This document shows, one piece after another, positions 19,405 to 30,051 of a DNA stretch of 64,000 nt. This stretch comes from Nitrospirota bacterium (GTDB lineage Bacteria > Nitrospirota > Thermodesulfovibrionia > UBA6902 > DSMQ01). Each line of letters begins with the position of its first letter. Positions within the stretch are counted from its first letter, which is position 1. The notes under the pieces are model-generated. The model was given only the letters and a program-made list of their open reading frames with translations. It did no database searches and was not told where the DNA came from. The DNA lies in contig JACQXB010000009.1 of assembly GCA_016208965.1 (NCBI GenBank), positions 32,683 to 96,682 on the forward strand. Reading direction: 5' to 3'. The position numbers were made by a program, and so were the translations under genes.

Positions 19405-19483
19405 ACCCTGTCATTCCCACGAAAGTGGGAATCCAAAGGTTGTTATTTTAAAAAATATAGATTCCTGCTTTCGCAGGAATGAC
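19405..19483. repeat. Palindromic repeat, GTCATTCC...GGAATGAC family
   Basis: tgtcattcccacgaaagtgggaatcc...gattcctgctttcgcaggaatgaca. Confidence 0.85.
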
Positions 19484-19961
19484 AGTATTTAATCCGATTA
19501 ACAAGAAGGAGGGTATTAAAATGCCTGAAGAATTAAAAGCAAATGTTCTTATAGTGGATGATGAAGAGCAGTTTCTTAATGTATTTTCACAGAGGTTAAA
19601 AGGACGGGGTTTAACAATTGACACTGCTGCAAGCGGTGAGGAAGCTATAAAACATGCAAAGGACAGGGATTTTGATGCGATAGTTCTGGACATGGTTATG
19701 CCAGGATTGGGCGGTATAGAGACCCTAAAGCGTCTGAGGACTGAGAACCCTGACCTCCAGATTATAATTCTTACAGGTTATGCAACAGTAGAAAAGGGTG
19801 TTGAGGCTATAAAGGAAGGCGCGGTGGATTTCATGGAGAAACCCGTGGATATTAATAAGTTAATGGAAAGGATTGGAGCGGCGAAACATAAAAGGGTTCT
19901 TCTTGTTGAGAAAAAGGCAGAAGAGCATGTGAAGAATATTTTACAAAGCAAAGGATGGTAG
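19479..19961 (+). CDS. Response regulator receiver protein (true ATG probably 19521)
   Basis: VLIVDDEEQFLNVFSQRL, VLDMVMPGLGG, LTGYAT, EKPVDINKL. Confidence 0.92.
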   Translation: MTVFNPINKKEGIKMPEELKANVLIVDDEEQFLNVFSQRLKGRGLTIDTAASGEEAIKHAKDRDFDAIVLDMVMPGLGGIETLKRLRTENPDLQIIILTGYATVEKGVEAIKEGAVDFMEKPVDINKLMERIGAAKHKRVLLVEKKAEEHVKNILQSKGW

Positions 19962-19978
19962 AAGGGAGGCAATAAAAA

Positions 19979-20947
19979 ATGCAACGTGGTTTTCTTGTAG
20001 TAATACTCATTATCGCAATGGCGGTTGGTTTTTTCGCTCAATTTTCTGGAATTGCCTATGCTGAAGAACAGGCAGTAGGGGCAGTTGCACAGGGTTCATC
20101 TACTCCATGGTGGGTATGGCCATTGGTCTTGTTCGTTGTAACATTTCTGCTTGGTATCGTGGCTGTCCTTGGCGGTGTTGGTGGAGGGGTTCTCTTTGTT
20201 CCGATTATAGGCGGGTTTTTCCCCTTTCATCTTGATTTTGTCAGGGGCGCTGGGCTTCTCGTTGCCCTTTCTGGTGCACTTGCAGCGGGTCCCGGACTGC
20301 TCAAAAAAGGCATGGCTGATTTAAGATTGGCGCTGCCCCTTGCGCTTATTGCATCTTCATTTGCCATTGTTGGTGCAATGGTGGGACTTGCACTTCCAAC
20401 AAAGATTGTTCAAACTGCATTGGGAGCAACCATTTTAGGCATAGTTGCAATTATGCTGATGGCAAAGAAATCTGAGTATCCTGATGTAAAACAGGCTGAT
20501 GCGCTCTCAACAGCATTAAGGATTAATGGTATTTACCACGAGGCATCAACAGGGCAGGATATTAACTGGAAGATACACAGGACGCCGCATGGCATTATAA
20601 CATTCATTATAGTCGGCTTTATGGCTGGTATGTTTGGGCTCGGTGCAGGCTGGGCAAATGTGCCTGTATTGAACCTCATGATGGGGGCTCCTCTGAAGGT
20701 ATCTGTGGCAACAAGTAAATTTTTACTCTCAATCACTGACACATCTGCTGCCTGGATTTATGTCAATAACGGAGCAGTATTGCCCATGATGGTGGTTCCC
20801 TCAATAATCGGGATAATGCTGGGCTCCATCGTTGGCGTCAGGATACTCACAAAGACAAAACCGGCAGCAGTAAGATATATTGTTATCGTAATGCTTCTAT
20901 TTGCAGGAGCACGGGCTTTGCTTAAAGGGCTGGGGATATGGAACTAA
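19979..20947 (+). CDS. TauE/SafE-family permease
   Basis: LGGVGGGVLFVPIIGGFFPFHLDFVRGAGLLVAL and GLGAGWANVPVLNLMMGAPLKVSVATS. Confidence 0.9.
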   Translation: MQRGFLVVILIIAMAVGFFAQFSGIAYAEEQAVGAVAQGSSTPWWVWPLVLFVVTFLLGIVAVLGGVGGGVLFVPIIGGFFPFHLDFVRGAGLLVALSGALAAGPGLLKKGMADLRLALPLALIASSFAIVGAMVGLALPTKIVQTALGATILGIVAIMLMAKKSEYPDVKQADALSTALRINGIYHEASTGQDINWKIHRTPHGIITFIIVGFMAGMFGLGAGWANVPVLNLMMGAPLKVSVATSKFLLSITDTSAAWIYVNNGAVLPMMVVPSIIGIMLGSIVGVRILTKTKPAAVRYIVIVMLLFAGARALLKGLGIWN

Positions 20948-21042
20948 AAACCAGTTTAAAGGTTGAATAGTTGAAAAGTTAAACGTTAAAAACATTCAAC
21001 ATGCAACCTTCAACTTTTCAACTAATGATAAGGGGGAATCTT

Positions 21043-21459
21043 ATGGATAAAAAATTAAAGGCAACTGAGGAACAGATTGCATATGCAAAGATACTTGATA
21101 TGGGCATGAAGCTTGGATTGATTGCAATTGTTATTACATTCATTGTGTATTTAACGGGCATCCTTACACCCTATATACCTGTGAATGACCTTTCTAAATA
21201 CTGGGGATTATCTGTACATGAATACCTTAAGGCTGCAAATATTCATCCGGGCTGGGCATGGATTGGAATGCTCGGCAAAGGAGATTTCCTTAATTTTATC
21301 AGCATAGCCTTTCTTGCAGGTGTTACTGTAATCTGCTATATTGCGATTATCCCGATATTTTTCAGAAAAAAAGATACAGTATACGGCGTTATCGCAATCC
21401 TTGAGGTTCTGGTGTTGGTGCTTGCAGCATCGGGGATACTAAAGAGCGGAGGGCATTAA
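21043..21459 (+). CDS. DUF1634-like small membrane protein
   Basis: Three hydrophobic segments, RBS agggggaat, directly after a TauE gene. Confidence 0.6.
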   Translation: MDKKLKATEEQIAYAKILDMGMKLGLIAIVITFIVYLTGILTPYIPVNDLSKYWGLSVHEYLKAANIHPGWAWIGMLGKGDFLNFISIAFLAGVTVICYIAIIPIFFRKKDTVYGVIAILEVLVLVLAASGILKSGGH

Positions 21460-22037
21460 ATATTGAAAATAAGCCTCTCTAAATATTTTTGAGTATACAC
21501 TGGGAACCTTTTTGAAAACTTTTTCACCGTAGTTATTGAAAGCTTCTTTATATCAAGTTCGTCTAAATCTAATGCAGCCAATCCCTTGGACGCAAGATAG
21601 AGGAGATCAAGAAATGCCTTTTCAGGCTTTGCAACACATATATCGCCCTTCATCTCATAACCCCAGAAAAGGCATTTCTTGATCTGCCTGAATTCTATAT
21701 CCCTTCCCATAACAATAAGTCTTTTGGTTTTTCTCGTCGTAGCAAAGGTTAATGTATAGGGCACAAGATTGAGGACGCCGTATCTTGAAAGCAAACTTTC
21801 AAATGATAGGTAGTTTGGCATATAAAGGGATGCGGCAATTTTCTCTATAGAGGTTTTTGCTGTGAATGGGCGATAAATGCCTGTACCTATTTTTTCCAGT
21901 ATCCCTCTACCAACCAATCTATTCAATGTCACATGCAGGCTCTTTCTGGTAAGACCTGTTATCTTTTCAAGGTCTGCAATAGAGTAAAACGGCTTGTTAA
22001 ACCGCTCCAGAGACTTTATGAGGTCTATCGCCTTCAT
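21456..22037 (-). CDS. AbiEi-like antitoxin (type IV TA)
   Basis: N-terminal wHTH KPFYSIADLEKITGLTRKSLHVTLNRLVGRGILEKIGTGIYR; 4-nt overlap with partner. Confidence 0.75.
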   Translation of the reverse strand: MKAIDLIKSLERFNKPFYSIADLEKITGLTRKSLHVTLNRLVGRGILEKIGTGIYRPFTAKTSIEKIAASLYMPNYLSFESLLSRYGVLNLVPYTLTFATTRKTKRLIVMGRDIEFRQIKKCLFWGYEMKGDICVAKPEKAFLDLLYLASKGLAALDLDELDIKKLSITTVKKFSKRFPVYTQKYLERLIFNI

Positions 22038-22699
22038 GCCTTCAATCTTTCTATTATAGGCCAGAAATCCTTTGGAAGATATTTCCTTAGTTCACGTATA
22101 AGTTCTCTTTTAGGAGTCAAAATAGCCTCAGGTTTATAAGGTTTTTTAAGTTTCTGGCATATATACCACATGTCAAAAATATCTTTTGGTTTTGCCCTTT
22201 CTTTTATACATGCAAGTTTGTCCTTATATAGTTGCTCTATTGTAGCCACTCTTCCAAGACATTGCACTGTGGAAACAGGAGAGGATATAATCGCCAGTTC
22301 AGATTTATAGTCCTTTTCACGCCTTTTAGATATCTCTATCTTTACCCTGAAGGGTGACGGAAGATAGTCCTCAATTATCTTAATCTCTCCAAGATATGTG
22401 TAATATTTCTCTTCTAAATCAGTTATCGTAAACTCTGGATATAGAGAGACAATTTTTTTAATAAGGGGGCTGAATTCCACTTTTAACTTATCTGCTGTTA
22501 GTGAGAAATCAAGGTCTTCGGAAAAACGGGGAGAGTTGTAAACAAGCCTCAATGCGGTCCCGCCCTTAAATATGAGAAACTTTCCCTTGGGAGAGTCGAA
22601 GAGCCCTTTCAGTATTACAGTCTCCCAGTATTCCCTGACTACCTGTGTTACATCAATCCTTAAATTCTTTGCCTGATTCTCTGCTATATCACGTTCCAT
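22034..22699 (-). CDS. AbiEii-type nucleotidyltransferase toxin (type IV TA)
   Basis: FLIFKGGTALRLVYNSPRFSEDLDFSL. Confidence 0.88.
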   Translation of the reverse strand: MERDIAENQAKNLRIDVTQVVREYWETVILKGLFDSPKGKFLIFKGGTALRLVYNSPRFSEDLDFSLTADKLKVEFSPLIKKIVSLYPEFTITDLEEKYYTYLGEIKIIEDYLPSPFRVKIEISKRREKDYKSELAIISSPVSTVQCLGRVATIEQLYKDKLACIKERAKPKDIFDMWYICQKLKKPYKPEAILTPKRELIRELRKYLPKDFWPIIERLKA

Positions 22700-22943
22700 A
22701 TTTCTTAACTATTTTGTTAAGTTATTAAGAATAATATATCTCTACTTAATGTTTTGTCAAGTTTTCCAAAACAATTTTATGGGACTTGCTGCAAAATGCA
22801 ATCTAAAATATTGGGATACACTCCATAGCGGGTTCAGGTTTGCAACTTGTCGAGTAGAGTCTCCGACCTGCTCCCGCGGCTGTAAATGATTAAAACTTAT
22901 TGACTCCTCTGTTTTCTGTGGTTAATTGCGTTATACGGGTTTA

Positions 22944-24455
22944 TTATTGGCACTTCTTAATAATCTCATCTGCAATCTTATACCCATTCTCTATACAGTC
23001 ATTCATCCCGATTCCCCTGTAAGCGTTACCTGTAAGATATAAGCCGGGACAGGATTTAAGCCTATCGTCTATAATTCTTAATTTTTCACCATGCCTAAGG
23101 TCATACTGAGGGATAGCTTTCTCCCATCTATATATCCTTACCATATCAGGCTCTGTCTTTAATGAAACAATAGGTCTTAATTCATCAAAAACGGTATTTA
23201 TAAGGTCATTGTCCTCTAACATTGCCAACTCAGGTGACTTTGCGCCACCAATCATACTTCTTAAAAGCACATGTCCTTCAGTAGCCCTGTTTGGAAATAT
23301 ACTTGAGTCCCAGAGTGTGCCAAGAATCTTTTTGCCCTCCTTGTGCGGAATTAAAAAACCGAAGCCATTGAGAGGATGTAATATCTTTTCACTTTTATAG
23401 CCAAAGCATACAACAGACACAGGCGGATATGAAATACCTGAAAGGTTTTTAGACAGCTCTTTATCAAAATCTCTTAAAATTTCTGAGGATGCATATGCGG
23501 GTGTTGCAAGGACAACTATATCTGCATAAACTATTCCTTCAGAGGTATGAAGTCTATATAAGTCTCCTTCTTTTTCAAGACCCTTAACAGAAACCCCGAT
23601 TCTTACTCTTCCATCAAGTTTTTCAGTGAGCGCATCAGTGATGGTTTGCGTCCCGTTGTAAAAAGATGTAAGATTGCCGCTAGGTGCAGGACCGACTTTT
23701 GCTTGAGAGGTTGAGAAGTTGAGAGGTTGAGAAGTTGAGAAATTCTTATCTTCATAACTTCTCATCTTCTTAGCTTCTGTCTTTTTCTTAGCTCTTTGCA
23801 ATTTTATCATTCCCCTTATGAGACTTCCATATTCCTGTTCAATCTCCTTTATCCTCGGAAAGCAATGCCTGATGCTCATCTTATACGGGTCACCAGCAAA
23901 TATGCCTGAGCACATAGGGTCTATTAGTTTTTCAAGTGCTTCTTTACAGAGTCTGCGTATTACAAAATCAGCAACAGTTTCATCTTCAGGTCCTTTTGGC
24001 GCAATGAGATCATAGAATATTCTGAGTTTTCCATGCCATGAAATAAGGTCTGATTTCAAAAATGCAAGCGGTGATTCAGGAAGGACGTTAAGTTTACCCT
24101 GAGAGAATATGTATCGTTTCTTGGCATTTTCATTGCTTCGCAAAGGTTCGATTCCGAGATCTGCACATAATTCAAGGGTTTTAGGCTTATTATCAAGAAA
24201 TCCATTAGGACCTTTTTCACAGAGAAATCCATTCACCTTATCAGTCCAGATTTTTCCTCCGGGACGATTATCAGATTCTAAGACCGTAATATCCAAATCT
24301 TCATTTAAAAATCCCCCTCTGTCCCCCTTTTTCAAAGGGGGATACAATATATCCCCCCCTTTAGCAAAGGGGGGTGAGGGGGGATTTTTACTGATAAGTG
24401 CATATGCAACTGTTAAGCCTGAGATTCCGCCGCCAACAATAGCTATTTTTTTCAT
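22944..24455 (-). CDS. hemG: Protoporphyrinogen/coproporphyrinogen oxidase, HemY type
   Basis: IAIVGGGISGLTVAYAL FAD motif, NRPGGKI, C-terminal LYLTGNAYRGIGMNDCIENGYKIADEI. Confidence 0.92.
   Translation of the reverse strand: MKKIAIVGGGISGLTVAYALISKNPPSPPFAKGGDILYPPLKKGDRGGFLNEDLDITVLESDNRPGGKIWTDKVNGFLCEKGPNGFLDNKPKTLELCADLGIEPLRSNENAKKRYIFSQGKLNVLPESPLAFLKSDLISWHGKLRIFYDLIAPKGPEDETVADFVIRRLCKEALEKLIDPMCSGIFAGDPYKMSIRHCFPRIKEIEQEYGSLIRGMIKLQRAKKKTEAKKMRSYEDKNFSTSQPLNFSTSQAKVGPAPSGNLTSFYNGTQTITDALTEKLDGRVRIGVSVKGLEKEGDLYRLHTSEGIVYADIVVLATPAYASSEILRDFDKELSKNLSGISYPPVSVVCFGYKSEKILHPLNGFGFLIPHKEGKKILGTLWDSSIFPNRATEGHVLLRSMIGGAKSPELAMLEDNDLINTVFDELRPIVSLKTEPDMVRIYRWEKAIPQYDLRHGEKLRIIDDRLKSCPGLYLTGNAYRGIGMNDCIENGYKIADEIIKKCQ
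23702..23741. repeat. Octamer tandem array GAGARRTT x5 inside hemG
   Basis: gagaggtt gagaagtt gagaggtt gagaagtt gagaaatt; translates as NFSTSQPLNFSTSQ. Confidence 0.85.
24309..24388. repeat. GC-rich palindromic repeat inserted in-frame in hemG
   Basis: Two CCCCCTTT..AAAGGGGG hairpins; peptide NPPSPPFAKGGDILYPPLKKGDRGGF. Confidence 0.9.
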
Positions 24456-24499
24456 TCTAATACCTTAAATTTTTAGATTGCCTGAGAATACTCTCTTTA

Positions 24500-24571
24500 G
24501 CCGTCATTCCCACGAAAGTGGGAATCCAGATCAAATTATTACTGGATTCCTGCTTCCGCAGGAATGACATT
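24500..24571. repeat. Palindromic repeat, GTCATTCC...GGAATGAC family, overlapping hemH 3' end
   Basis: gtcattcccacgaaagtgggaatcc...ggattcctgcttccgcaggaatgac; gives HemH tail VIPAEAGIQ*. Confidence 0.85.
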
Positions 24572-25678
24572 TGTCAACACAAGTTCTTTCAGCACCTCTA
24601 TAAACTTCTCAGATGTATTCAGAGCCTCGCATCTCCTGAAATTTATACCATGCTTCTCCGCTATCTCTTTATAGAGAATATCTATCTCATATAGAGTTTC
24701 TATATTATCTGATACAAAACTTATTGGCACAACAAATAAATTCTTACAGCCCTCATTTGCAAGTCTTATTATTGTTTTATCCGTTGCTGGCTCAAGCCAT
24801 TTAACAGGACCTGTCTTGCTCTGGAAAGATAGATGCCACCTAACAAGTGACGAGTGACCCTTCGACAAGCTCAGGGCAGGCTCAATGACGAGTGACGAGT
24901 TAATCGCTGTAATAGTTGCTTTAATTTGTTCAAGATAAGGGTCTCCTTCGTCAATAAAGCTCTGAGGAAGGCTGTGGACACTGTAGAGGATATCAACATT
25001 CTCCACCCTCCCCCTTGCCCCCTCTCCCGATGTGTCGGGAAGGGGGGTGGGGGAGGAGTGATCTTCATTAAATTTTGAAATGCCATTGTGTATAAGCCCT
25101 GCAAGCGCCTCTATATAAGGTGGGAAATCATACCACTGTTCAATGTATTGAATCGTGAGGCGTGAGACGTGAGGCATGAGGCGTGTAACTACTCTTTTAA
25201 ATTCTGAAATTGCAGAACCAGTTGTTGCCCTTGAGTAATGAGGATAAAGGCTTGCCACAACAAGATGCTTAACCCCATCTTTTATAATCTCCTTTACCGT
25301 ATCACTTATAAAAGGATGCCAGTAGCGCATAGCGATGTAGACCTTAAAAGAAAGTGACGAGTGACGAGTGACGAGTGACGAGTTTTTAACTTCTGACTTC
25401 TTATTAAGTGCTTTCTCAAGTGCCTCTGCCTGAGCCATTGTTATATCAAGCAGTGGTGATTTCCCGCCTATAAGACTGTACATCTTTTCTACCTTTTTTG
25501 AGCGAAGGTCTGATATGAGTCGTGCTAATGGTTTCTGAAGAAATGCAGGACCAAGTTTTATAATCTCTCTGTCAGAAAAGAGATTATAAAGAAAGGGCTT
25601 TACTGCCTGGAGGGAATCAGGACCACCAAGATTAAGTAGAAGAATGCCAATTGGGTCAGAATGTTCAGGCACGAGCAT
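24539..25678 (-). CDS. hemH: Ferrochelatase
   Basis: GILLLNLGGPDSLQAVKPFLYNLFSDREII; YSVHSLPQSFIDEGDPY. Confidence 0.93.
   Translation of the reverse strand: MLVPEHSDPIGILLLNLGGPDSLQAVKPFLYNLFSDREIIKLGPAFLQKPLARLISDLRSKKVEKMYSLIGGKSPLLDITMAQAEALEKALNKKSEVKNSSLVTRHSSLSFKVYIAMRYWHPFISDTVKEIIKDGVKHLVVASLYPHYSRATTGSAISEFKRVVTRLMPHVSRLTIQYIEQWYDFPPYIEALAGLIHNGISKFNEDHSSPTPLPDTSGEGARGRVENVDILYSVHSLPQSFIDEGDPYLEQIKATITAINSSLVIEPALSLSKGHSSLVRWHLSFQSKTGPVKWLEPATDKTIIRLANEGCKNLFVVPISFVSDNIETLYEIDILYKEIAEKHGINFRRCEALNTSEKFIEVLKELVLTNVIPAEAGIQ
24842..24901. repeat. GTGACGA heptamers interrupted by a TTCGACAAGCTCAGG repeat, in-frame in hemH
   Basis: agtgacgagtgacccttcgacaagctcagggcaggctcaatgacgagtgacgagt; peptide NSSLVIEPALSLSKGHSSLV. 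Confidence 0.85.
25003..25056. repeat. GC-rich palindromic repeat in-frame in hemH
   Basis: caccctcccccttgccccctctcccgatgtgtcgggaaggggggtgggggagg; peptide SSPTPLPDTSGEGARGRV. Confidence 0.8.
25155..25189. repeat. Heptamer array GTGAGGC x5 in hemH
   Basis: gtgaggc gtgagac gtgaggc atgaggc gtgtaac. Confidence 0.8.
25353..25383. repeat. Heptamer array AGTGACG x4+ in hemH
   Basis: agtgacg repeated perfectly; peptide NSSLVTRHSSL. Confidence 0.9.
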
Positions 25679-25689
25679 ATCTAAAAAGT

Positions 25690-26118
25690 CTAAAGAAAGT
25701 CTATTGCTTTAACACCTATCTCACGACAAATAACCTTCAAATGATTATCATAATGGAAAACAGATAGTGTATTCTCCTTGGCTATAGAGGCAATCATTAT
25801 GTCAACTGTTGGTATAGTTATTCCTTTTCTTCTCAATAAAAAACCCATTTCATACGCGATAGACCATGTATTTCCAGTCAGCCCATAAAGCGGCAATACC
25901 TCGAGGCGGGACTTTAGTGTCTCGTATTCTTTTTTATCCTTACATCCCTGCAAGAGTTCAAGTATTATAATATTTGTTGTAACAACTCTATCAGAATTCA
26001 GGGCTTCCCTGAGATAGTTCTTTAGTTTCTGATTATCCGATTCTTTAAAACTTACAATCCATGCTGAGGTATCTACAAGCACTTTATCGCTCATGTCGCA
26101 TCTTCCTGAGGTCATCAA
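25690..26118 (-). CDS. PIN-domain toxin (VapC-like)
   Basis: VLVDTSAWIVSFKE...TPTVDIMIASIAKEN. Confidence 0.88.
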   Translation of the reverse strand: MMTSGRCDMSDKVLVDTSAWIVSFKESDNQKLKNYLREALNSDRVVTTNIIILELLQGCKDKKEYETLKSRLEVLPLYGLTGNTWSIAYEMGFLLRRKGITIPTVDIMIASIAKENTLSVFHYDNHLKVICREIGVKAIDFL

Positions 26119-26290
26119 GTGTAAGATTAAAGCCTTTATAGTTACCTATCAGTCCTTTAAGTTCCTCTCTTTTTTTAAGCCTCAGATATTCGTTAAGAGC
26201 AATAACAATTGCTCCCTTCTTTGTCTTTGATTTGGATATTTCCATAACCTTTTTTAAAATACCATTATCTATATCAAGTGTAGTCTTCAT
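26084..26290 (-). CDS. VapB-like antitoxin
   Basis: MKTTLDIDNGILKKVMEISKSKTKKGAIVIALNEYLR, overlapping the PIN gene. Confidence 0.82.
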   Translation of the reverse strand: MKTTLDIDNGILKKVMEISKSKTKKGAIVIALNEYLRLKKREELKGLIGNYKGFNLTLDDLRKMRHER

Positions 26291-26381
26291 TATATATACT
26301 TCCTCCATTAATTTTTATTTATAATTTTCTCATTATTCTACATATTTGTCAAGAGAAATTGTATATACCAAAAAGAACGGG

Positions 26382-27446
26382 CTAATCCTGATATGTCTCA
26401 AAGACCCTGTAAAACTCATTCGCTAATTTCTTGAAGGCTTCAAGTACATGCGGGTCAAAATGCTCAGGCATTGTCCTACCGTCACCTTCGGTAATTATCT
26501 TCAAAGCCTCCTCATGAGAGAGGGCACGTTTATATGGACGTGTACTCCTTAAAGCATCATACTGGTCAGCAATGGTATAGATTCTGCCTTCAATTGGTAT
26601 TTCTTCGCCCTTAAGTCCTTTTGGATAGCCTCCACCATCCCATCTTTCATGATGACTTATGGCAATGTGTTCAGACATGTCCATAATCTGAGAAAATGTC
26701 TTACCGCTAAGTATATGGGCTCCTATAATTGTATGTGTCTTTATAAGGGCAAATTCTTCATGGGTAAGTTTCTTTGGTTTAAGGAGTATCTCAGTATGGA
26801 CACCAATCTTACCTATATCGTGCATTGGTGCTGCATAAAAGATGGATTCAACTTTGTCCTCGGGCCATTCTAATTTTTTTGCTAACAGCGAAGCATAATA
26901 GCCCGCCCTTTTAATATGAGAGGCTGTATCCTCATCCTTGTATTCTGCTATCCTTGTAAGTTTGTATATTGTGTCAATATAGCTTTCCTTCAACTGGGCT
27001 GTTTTTTCCTTTACCTGTGCATCAAGCAGTTTATTGTGTTTTTTTAAAAAATCTTCAAACTCCTTAACCTTTAGCAGGTTTCTGGCTCTTACCACAAGCT
27101 CTGCGCCGTCAACAGGCGTTGAAAGAAAATCATTTGCCCCTGTCTTTAAACCCTCAATCTTTGAGTCCCTATCTGCAAGGGCAGTAACCATTACAATAGG
27201 TATATTTTGTGTTTCAGGGTCATTCTTAAGCTTTCTACATGTCTCATAACCATCCATCACAGGCATCATAATATCAAGAAAGATTAAATCAGGAGAGATT
27301 TCTTTTGCTTTTTCTAACGCTTCAATTCCGTTTTTAGCTGTCTCACAGAGATAGTCGTAATTTTTGAGGATAGCACACATCAATTTGAGGTTCATTTCCT
27401 CATCGTCAACTATCAGGATTTTTTGCTTTTTGGTTTTTTCTGGCAT
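26382..27446 (-). CDS. Response regulator with HD-GYP phosphodiesterase domain
   Basis: Receiver plus MHDIGKIGV ... [20 protein letters not shown]. Confidence 0.95.
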   Translation of the reverse strand: MPEKTKKQKILIVDDEEMNLKLMCAILKNYDYLCETAKNGIEALEKAKEISPDLIFLDIMMPVMDGYETCRKLKNDPETQNIPIVMVTALADRDSKIEGLKTGANDFLSTPVDGAELVVRARNLLKVKEFEDFLKKHNKLLDAQVKEKTAQLKESYIDTIYKLTRIAEYKDEDTASHIKRAGYYASLLAKKLEWPEDKVESIFYAAPMHDIGKIGVHTEILLKPKKLTHEEFALIKTHTIIGAHILSGKTFSQIMDMSEHIAISHHERWDGGGYPKGLKGEEIPIEGRIYTIADQYDALRSTRPYKRALSHEEALKIITEGDGRTMPEHFDPHVLEAFKKLANEFYRVFETYQD

Positions 27447-27463
27447 AATATCTCCTTAATTTA

Positions 27464-27525
27464 GATGTTAGTGAAAAGTGAATAGTTGCTGACGACTATT
27501 CACTAAATACTGTTCACTATTCACT
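27464..27525. repeat. Inverted AGTGAAT heptamer pair, intergenic
   Basis: gttagtgaaaagtgaatag...ctattcactaaatactgttcactattcac. Confidence 0.8.
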
Positions 27526-28987
27526 GTCTCACTGGAATTACAAACACAAACTCACTTCCTTTCCCAACCTCGCTCTCAACCCATATCCTTCCGCCGTGAA
27601 GTTCTACAAATTTTTTACACAGACTAAGCCCAAGCCCTGTACCTTTATATTTCTTTGTCATGGGAGACTCAAGCTGCTGGAATGGTTGAAAGAGTTTTTG
27701 TATATCATTCTCCGGGATGCCTATTCCTGTATCCTCTACCGAAATTTCAATGAAATTTCGGGCAGAAGATAAGAAGTTGAGAAGTTCAGAAGTTAAGATT
27801 TTTTTCTCATCTTCATAACTTCCTATCTTCACATCTTCTATCTTTTTCCCAGCTTCTATCAGTCTTACGCTTACGCGCACGCTGCCTCCATCTGATGTAA
27901 ATTTCAAAGCATTGCTTAAAAGGTTCAATATTATCTGCCTCAGCCTTCTTTGGTCTGCTGTGATATTTACTATATTATCATCAATTTCAAATCTTATCTT
28001 TATCCTGTGTTTGATTACCGCTTCCTTAAGCATTGCAATACTACCTTCAATAGTCTCCCTGAGGTTAAACTCGGACAGTTCGAGTTCCTCTTTCTCTGCT
28101 TCTATTTTACTTAAATCAAGGATGTCGTTAATCAGAGACAGGAGGTGTTTCCCACTAATAATAATATCGTTAAGATATTCTTTCTGTAACTCACTTACGC
28201 TTTCTGCATGACCATCAACCATAAGTTCGGAAAACCCTATTATTGCATTAAGCGGGGTCCTCAATTCATGAGACATGTTTGCGAGAAATTCTGATTTAGC
28301 CCTGTTGGCTGTCTCTGCATGAACCTTTGCAATCTCAAGTTCCTTAGTCCTCTTTTTTACCCTTTTCTCAAGTCCTTCAACAAGCCATCTGTTTTCAATA
28401 GCCGAGGCAACGTGATTGGTAAATATGATAAAGACCCTTGCTGTTTTCTCTGTGAAGAAATCCGTTTTACTGCTATAGAGGTTAAATACACCCATTACCT
28501 CACCGTCAGAATTTATCAGCGGTAAAGCCATTGAAGAGCGATAACCCCTTTTCAATGCCTCATCCCTCCACTGTGCATACGAAGGATTAGTATCTATATT
28601 ATTTATAACTCTTGGTATCTTTGTCTTTATAGCCATGCCTATTGGTCCCATGCCTGTAGGTGAGTCATCCCATGTAATCTTTATGTTTGACAGGTAATCC
28701 TCCTCAAACCCTGATTTGGCAGCAGGTTTTACATCAAAGTTTTTATCATTCATTAACCCAATCCATACCATTTTAATATCAAAGTTTCTGATTACAATAT
28801 TACATATTGCCTCATAGATGTTTTCTGTGGGTGGTACAGCAGAAAGGACATTGGATGAATCAAGAAGAGATAGCAGGTCTTTGCTGTACCTCATTATCTC
28901 ATCTTCTGCATGCTTGCGCTCGGAAACTTCAATGTTCTCTAATGACCCGAGAATTTCTTTTGATTTTTGATTACTGTTTCTTCCCAT
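27521..28987 (-). CDS. GAF-domain sensor histidine kinase
   Basis: ATG at 28987 ([14 protein letters not shown]); [34 protein letters not shown]. Confidence 0.92.
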   Translation of the reverse strand: MGRNSNQKSKEILGSLENIEVSERKHAEDEIMRYSKDLLSLLDSSNVLSAVPPTENIYEAICNIVIRNFDIKMVWIGLMNDKNFDVKPAAKSGFEEDYLSNIKITWDDSPTGMGPIGMAIKTKIPRVINNIDTNPSYAQWRDEALKRGYRSSMALPLINSDGEVMGVFNLYSSKTDFFTEKTARVFIIFTNHVASAIENRWLVEGLEKRVKKRTKELEIAKVHAETANRAKSEFLANMSHELRTPLNAIIGFSELMVDGHAESVSELQKEYLNDIIISGKHLLSLINDILDLSKIEAEKEELELSEFNLRETIEGSIAMLKEAVIKHRIKIRFEIDDNIVNITADQRRLRQIILNLLSNALKFTSDGGSVRVSVRLIEAGKKIEDVKIGSYEDEKKILTSELLNFLSSARNFIEISVEDTGIGIPENDIQKLFQPFQQLESPMTKKYKGTGLGLSLCKKFVELHGGRIWVESEVGKGSEFVFVIPVRQ

Positions 28988-30029
28988 ATTTATGCACTGC
29001 CTCAACCATGGCAATTGCATTCGCCTCAGGAGTCTCAGGAAGAATACCATGTCCGAGGTTAAAGATATGCCCACGGGCAAAGACTGCTCTTAACAAGAGC
29101 TCTTTCACCCTCTTCTCTATCTTATCCCTTGATAAAAACAAAGCGCACGGGTCTAAATTGCCCTGAACTGAAAAATTATTGCCAAGTCTTTTTATAGCTT
29201 CATCTATATTAATTCTCCAGTCAATGCCAATTACATCAGCATTGCATGACTTAATCTCCTCAAGCAGACCCGAACATTCCCCAACGAAATAGATAATGGG
29301 AACACAATTATTTTGGGATTTGGGATTTGGGATTTGGGATTTAATGCCATCTATTACCCTCTTAACATAAGGAAGTGCAAACTCTCTGTAGTCCATTGGC
29401 GAAAGCACACCTGCCCATGTATCAAAGAGTTGTATAGCCTGCGCTCCTGCATCTATCTGAGCCTTAAGATATTTTGTAATTGTTTTCGCAACTTTATCCA
29501 TCAAGGATTTATATAAATCAGGATTCTGAAAAATCATTTTCTTGGTATGAAGGAAGTTTTTTGATGTCCCGCCCTCTATCATATATGTTGCCATTGTAAA
29601 TGGCGCCCCTGAAAAACCGATTAACGGGACTTTTCCGCTGAGTTCGCTGCGTAAAATTCTTATTGTTTCAAGAACAAAATTTAAGGACTCCTCAGGTTGT
29701 GGAATCAGAAGCTTATCAATAGATGCCCGGTCTCTTATGGGTTTTGCAAACACAGGCCCCTTCTTTTCTGAAAACTTGAGTTCCATGCCCATTGCCGCAG
29801 CAGGAATAAGAATATCTGAAAACAAAATTGCCGCATCCACGCCAAGTGCATCTATAGGTTGAATTGTTACCTGTGCTGCAAGTTCAGGAGTCTTGCAAAG
29901 TGTCAGGAAATCAACCCTTTTTCTTATCTTCTGATACTGCTTCAAATATCTCCCTGCCTGCCGCATAATCCAGACAGGTGTGTATGGGACAGGTTCACCA
30001 CGACATGCCTTTAAGAAAATGTCATTCAT
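28971..30029 (-). CDS. hemE: Uroporphyrinogen decarboxylase
   Basis: [32 protein letters not shown]. Confidence 0.96.
   Translation of the reverse strand: MNDIFLKACRGEPVPYTPVWIMRQAGRYLKQYQKIRKRVDFLTLCKTPELAAQVTIQPIDALGVDAAILFSDILIPAAAMGMELKFSEKKGPVFAKPIRDRASIDKLLIPQPEESLNFVLETIRILRSELSGKVPLIGFSGAPFTMATYMIEGGTSKNFLHTKKMIFQNPDLYKSLMDKVAKTITKYLKAQIDAGAQAIQLFDTWAGVLSPMDYREFALPYVKRVIDGIKSQIPNPKSQNNCVPIIYFVGECSGLLEEIKSCNADVIGIDWRINIDEAIKRLGNNFSVQGNLDPCALFLSRDKIEKRVKELLLRAVFARGHIFNLGHGILPETPEANAIAMVEAVHKYGKKQ
29315..29342. repeat. Heptamer array GGGATTT x4, in-frame in hemE
   Basis: Perfect 4 x GGGATTT; peptide [11 protein letters not shown]. Confidence 0.95.
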
Positions 30030-30051
30030 TTTGCCCCCATTATTTTTGTCC

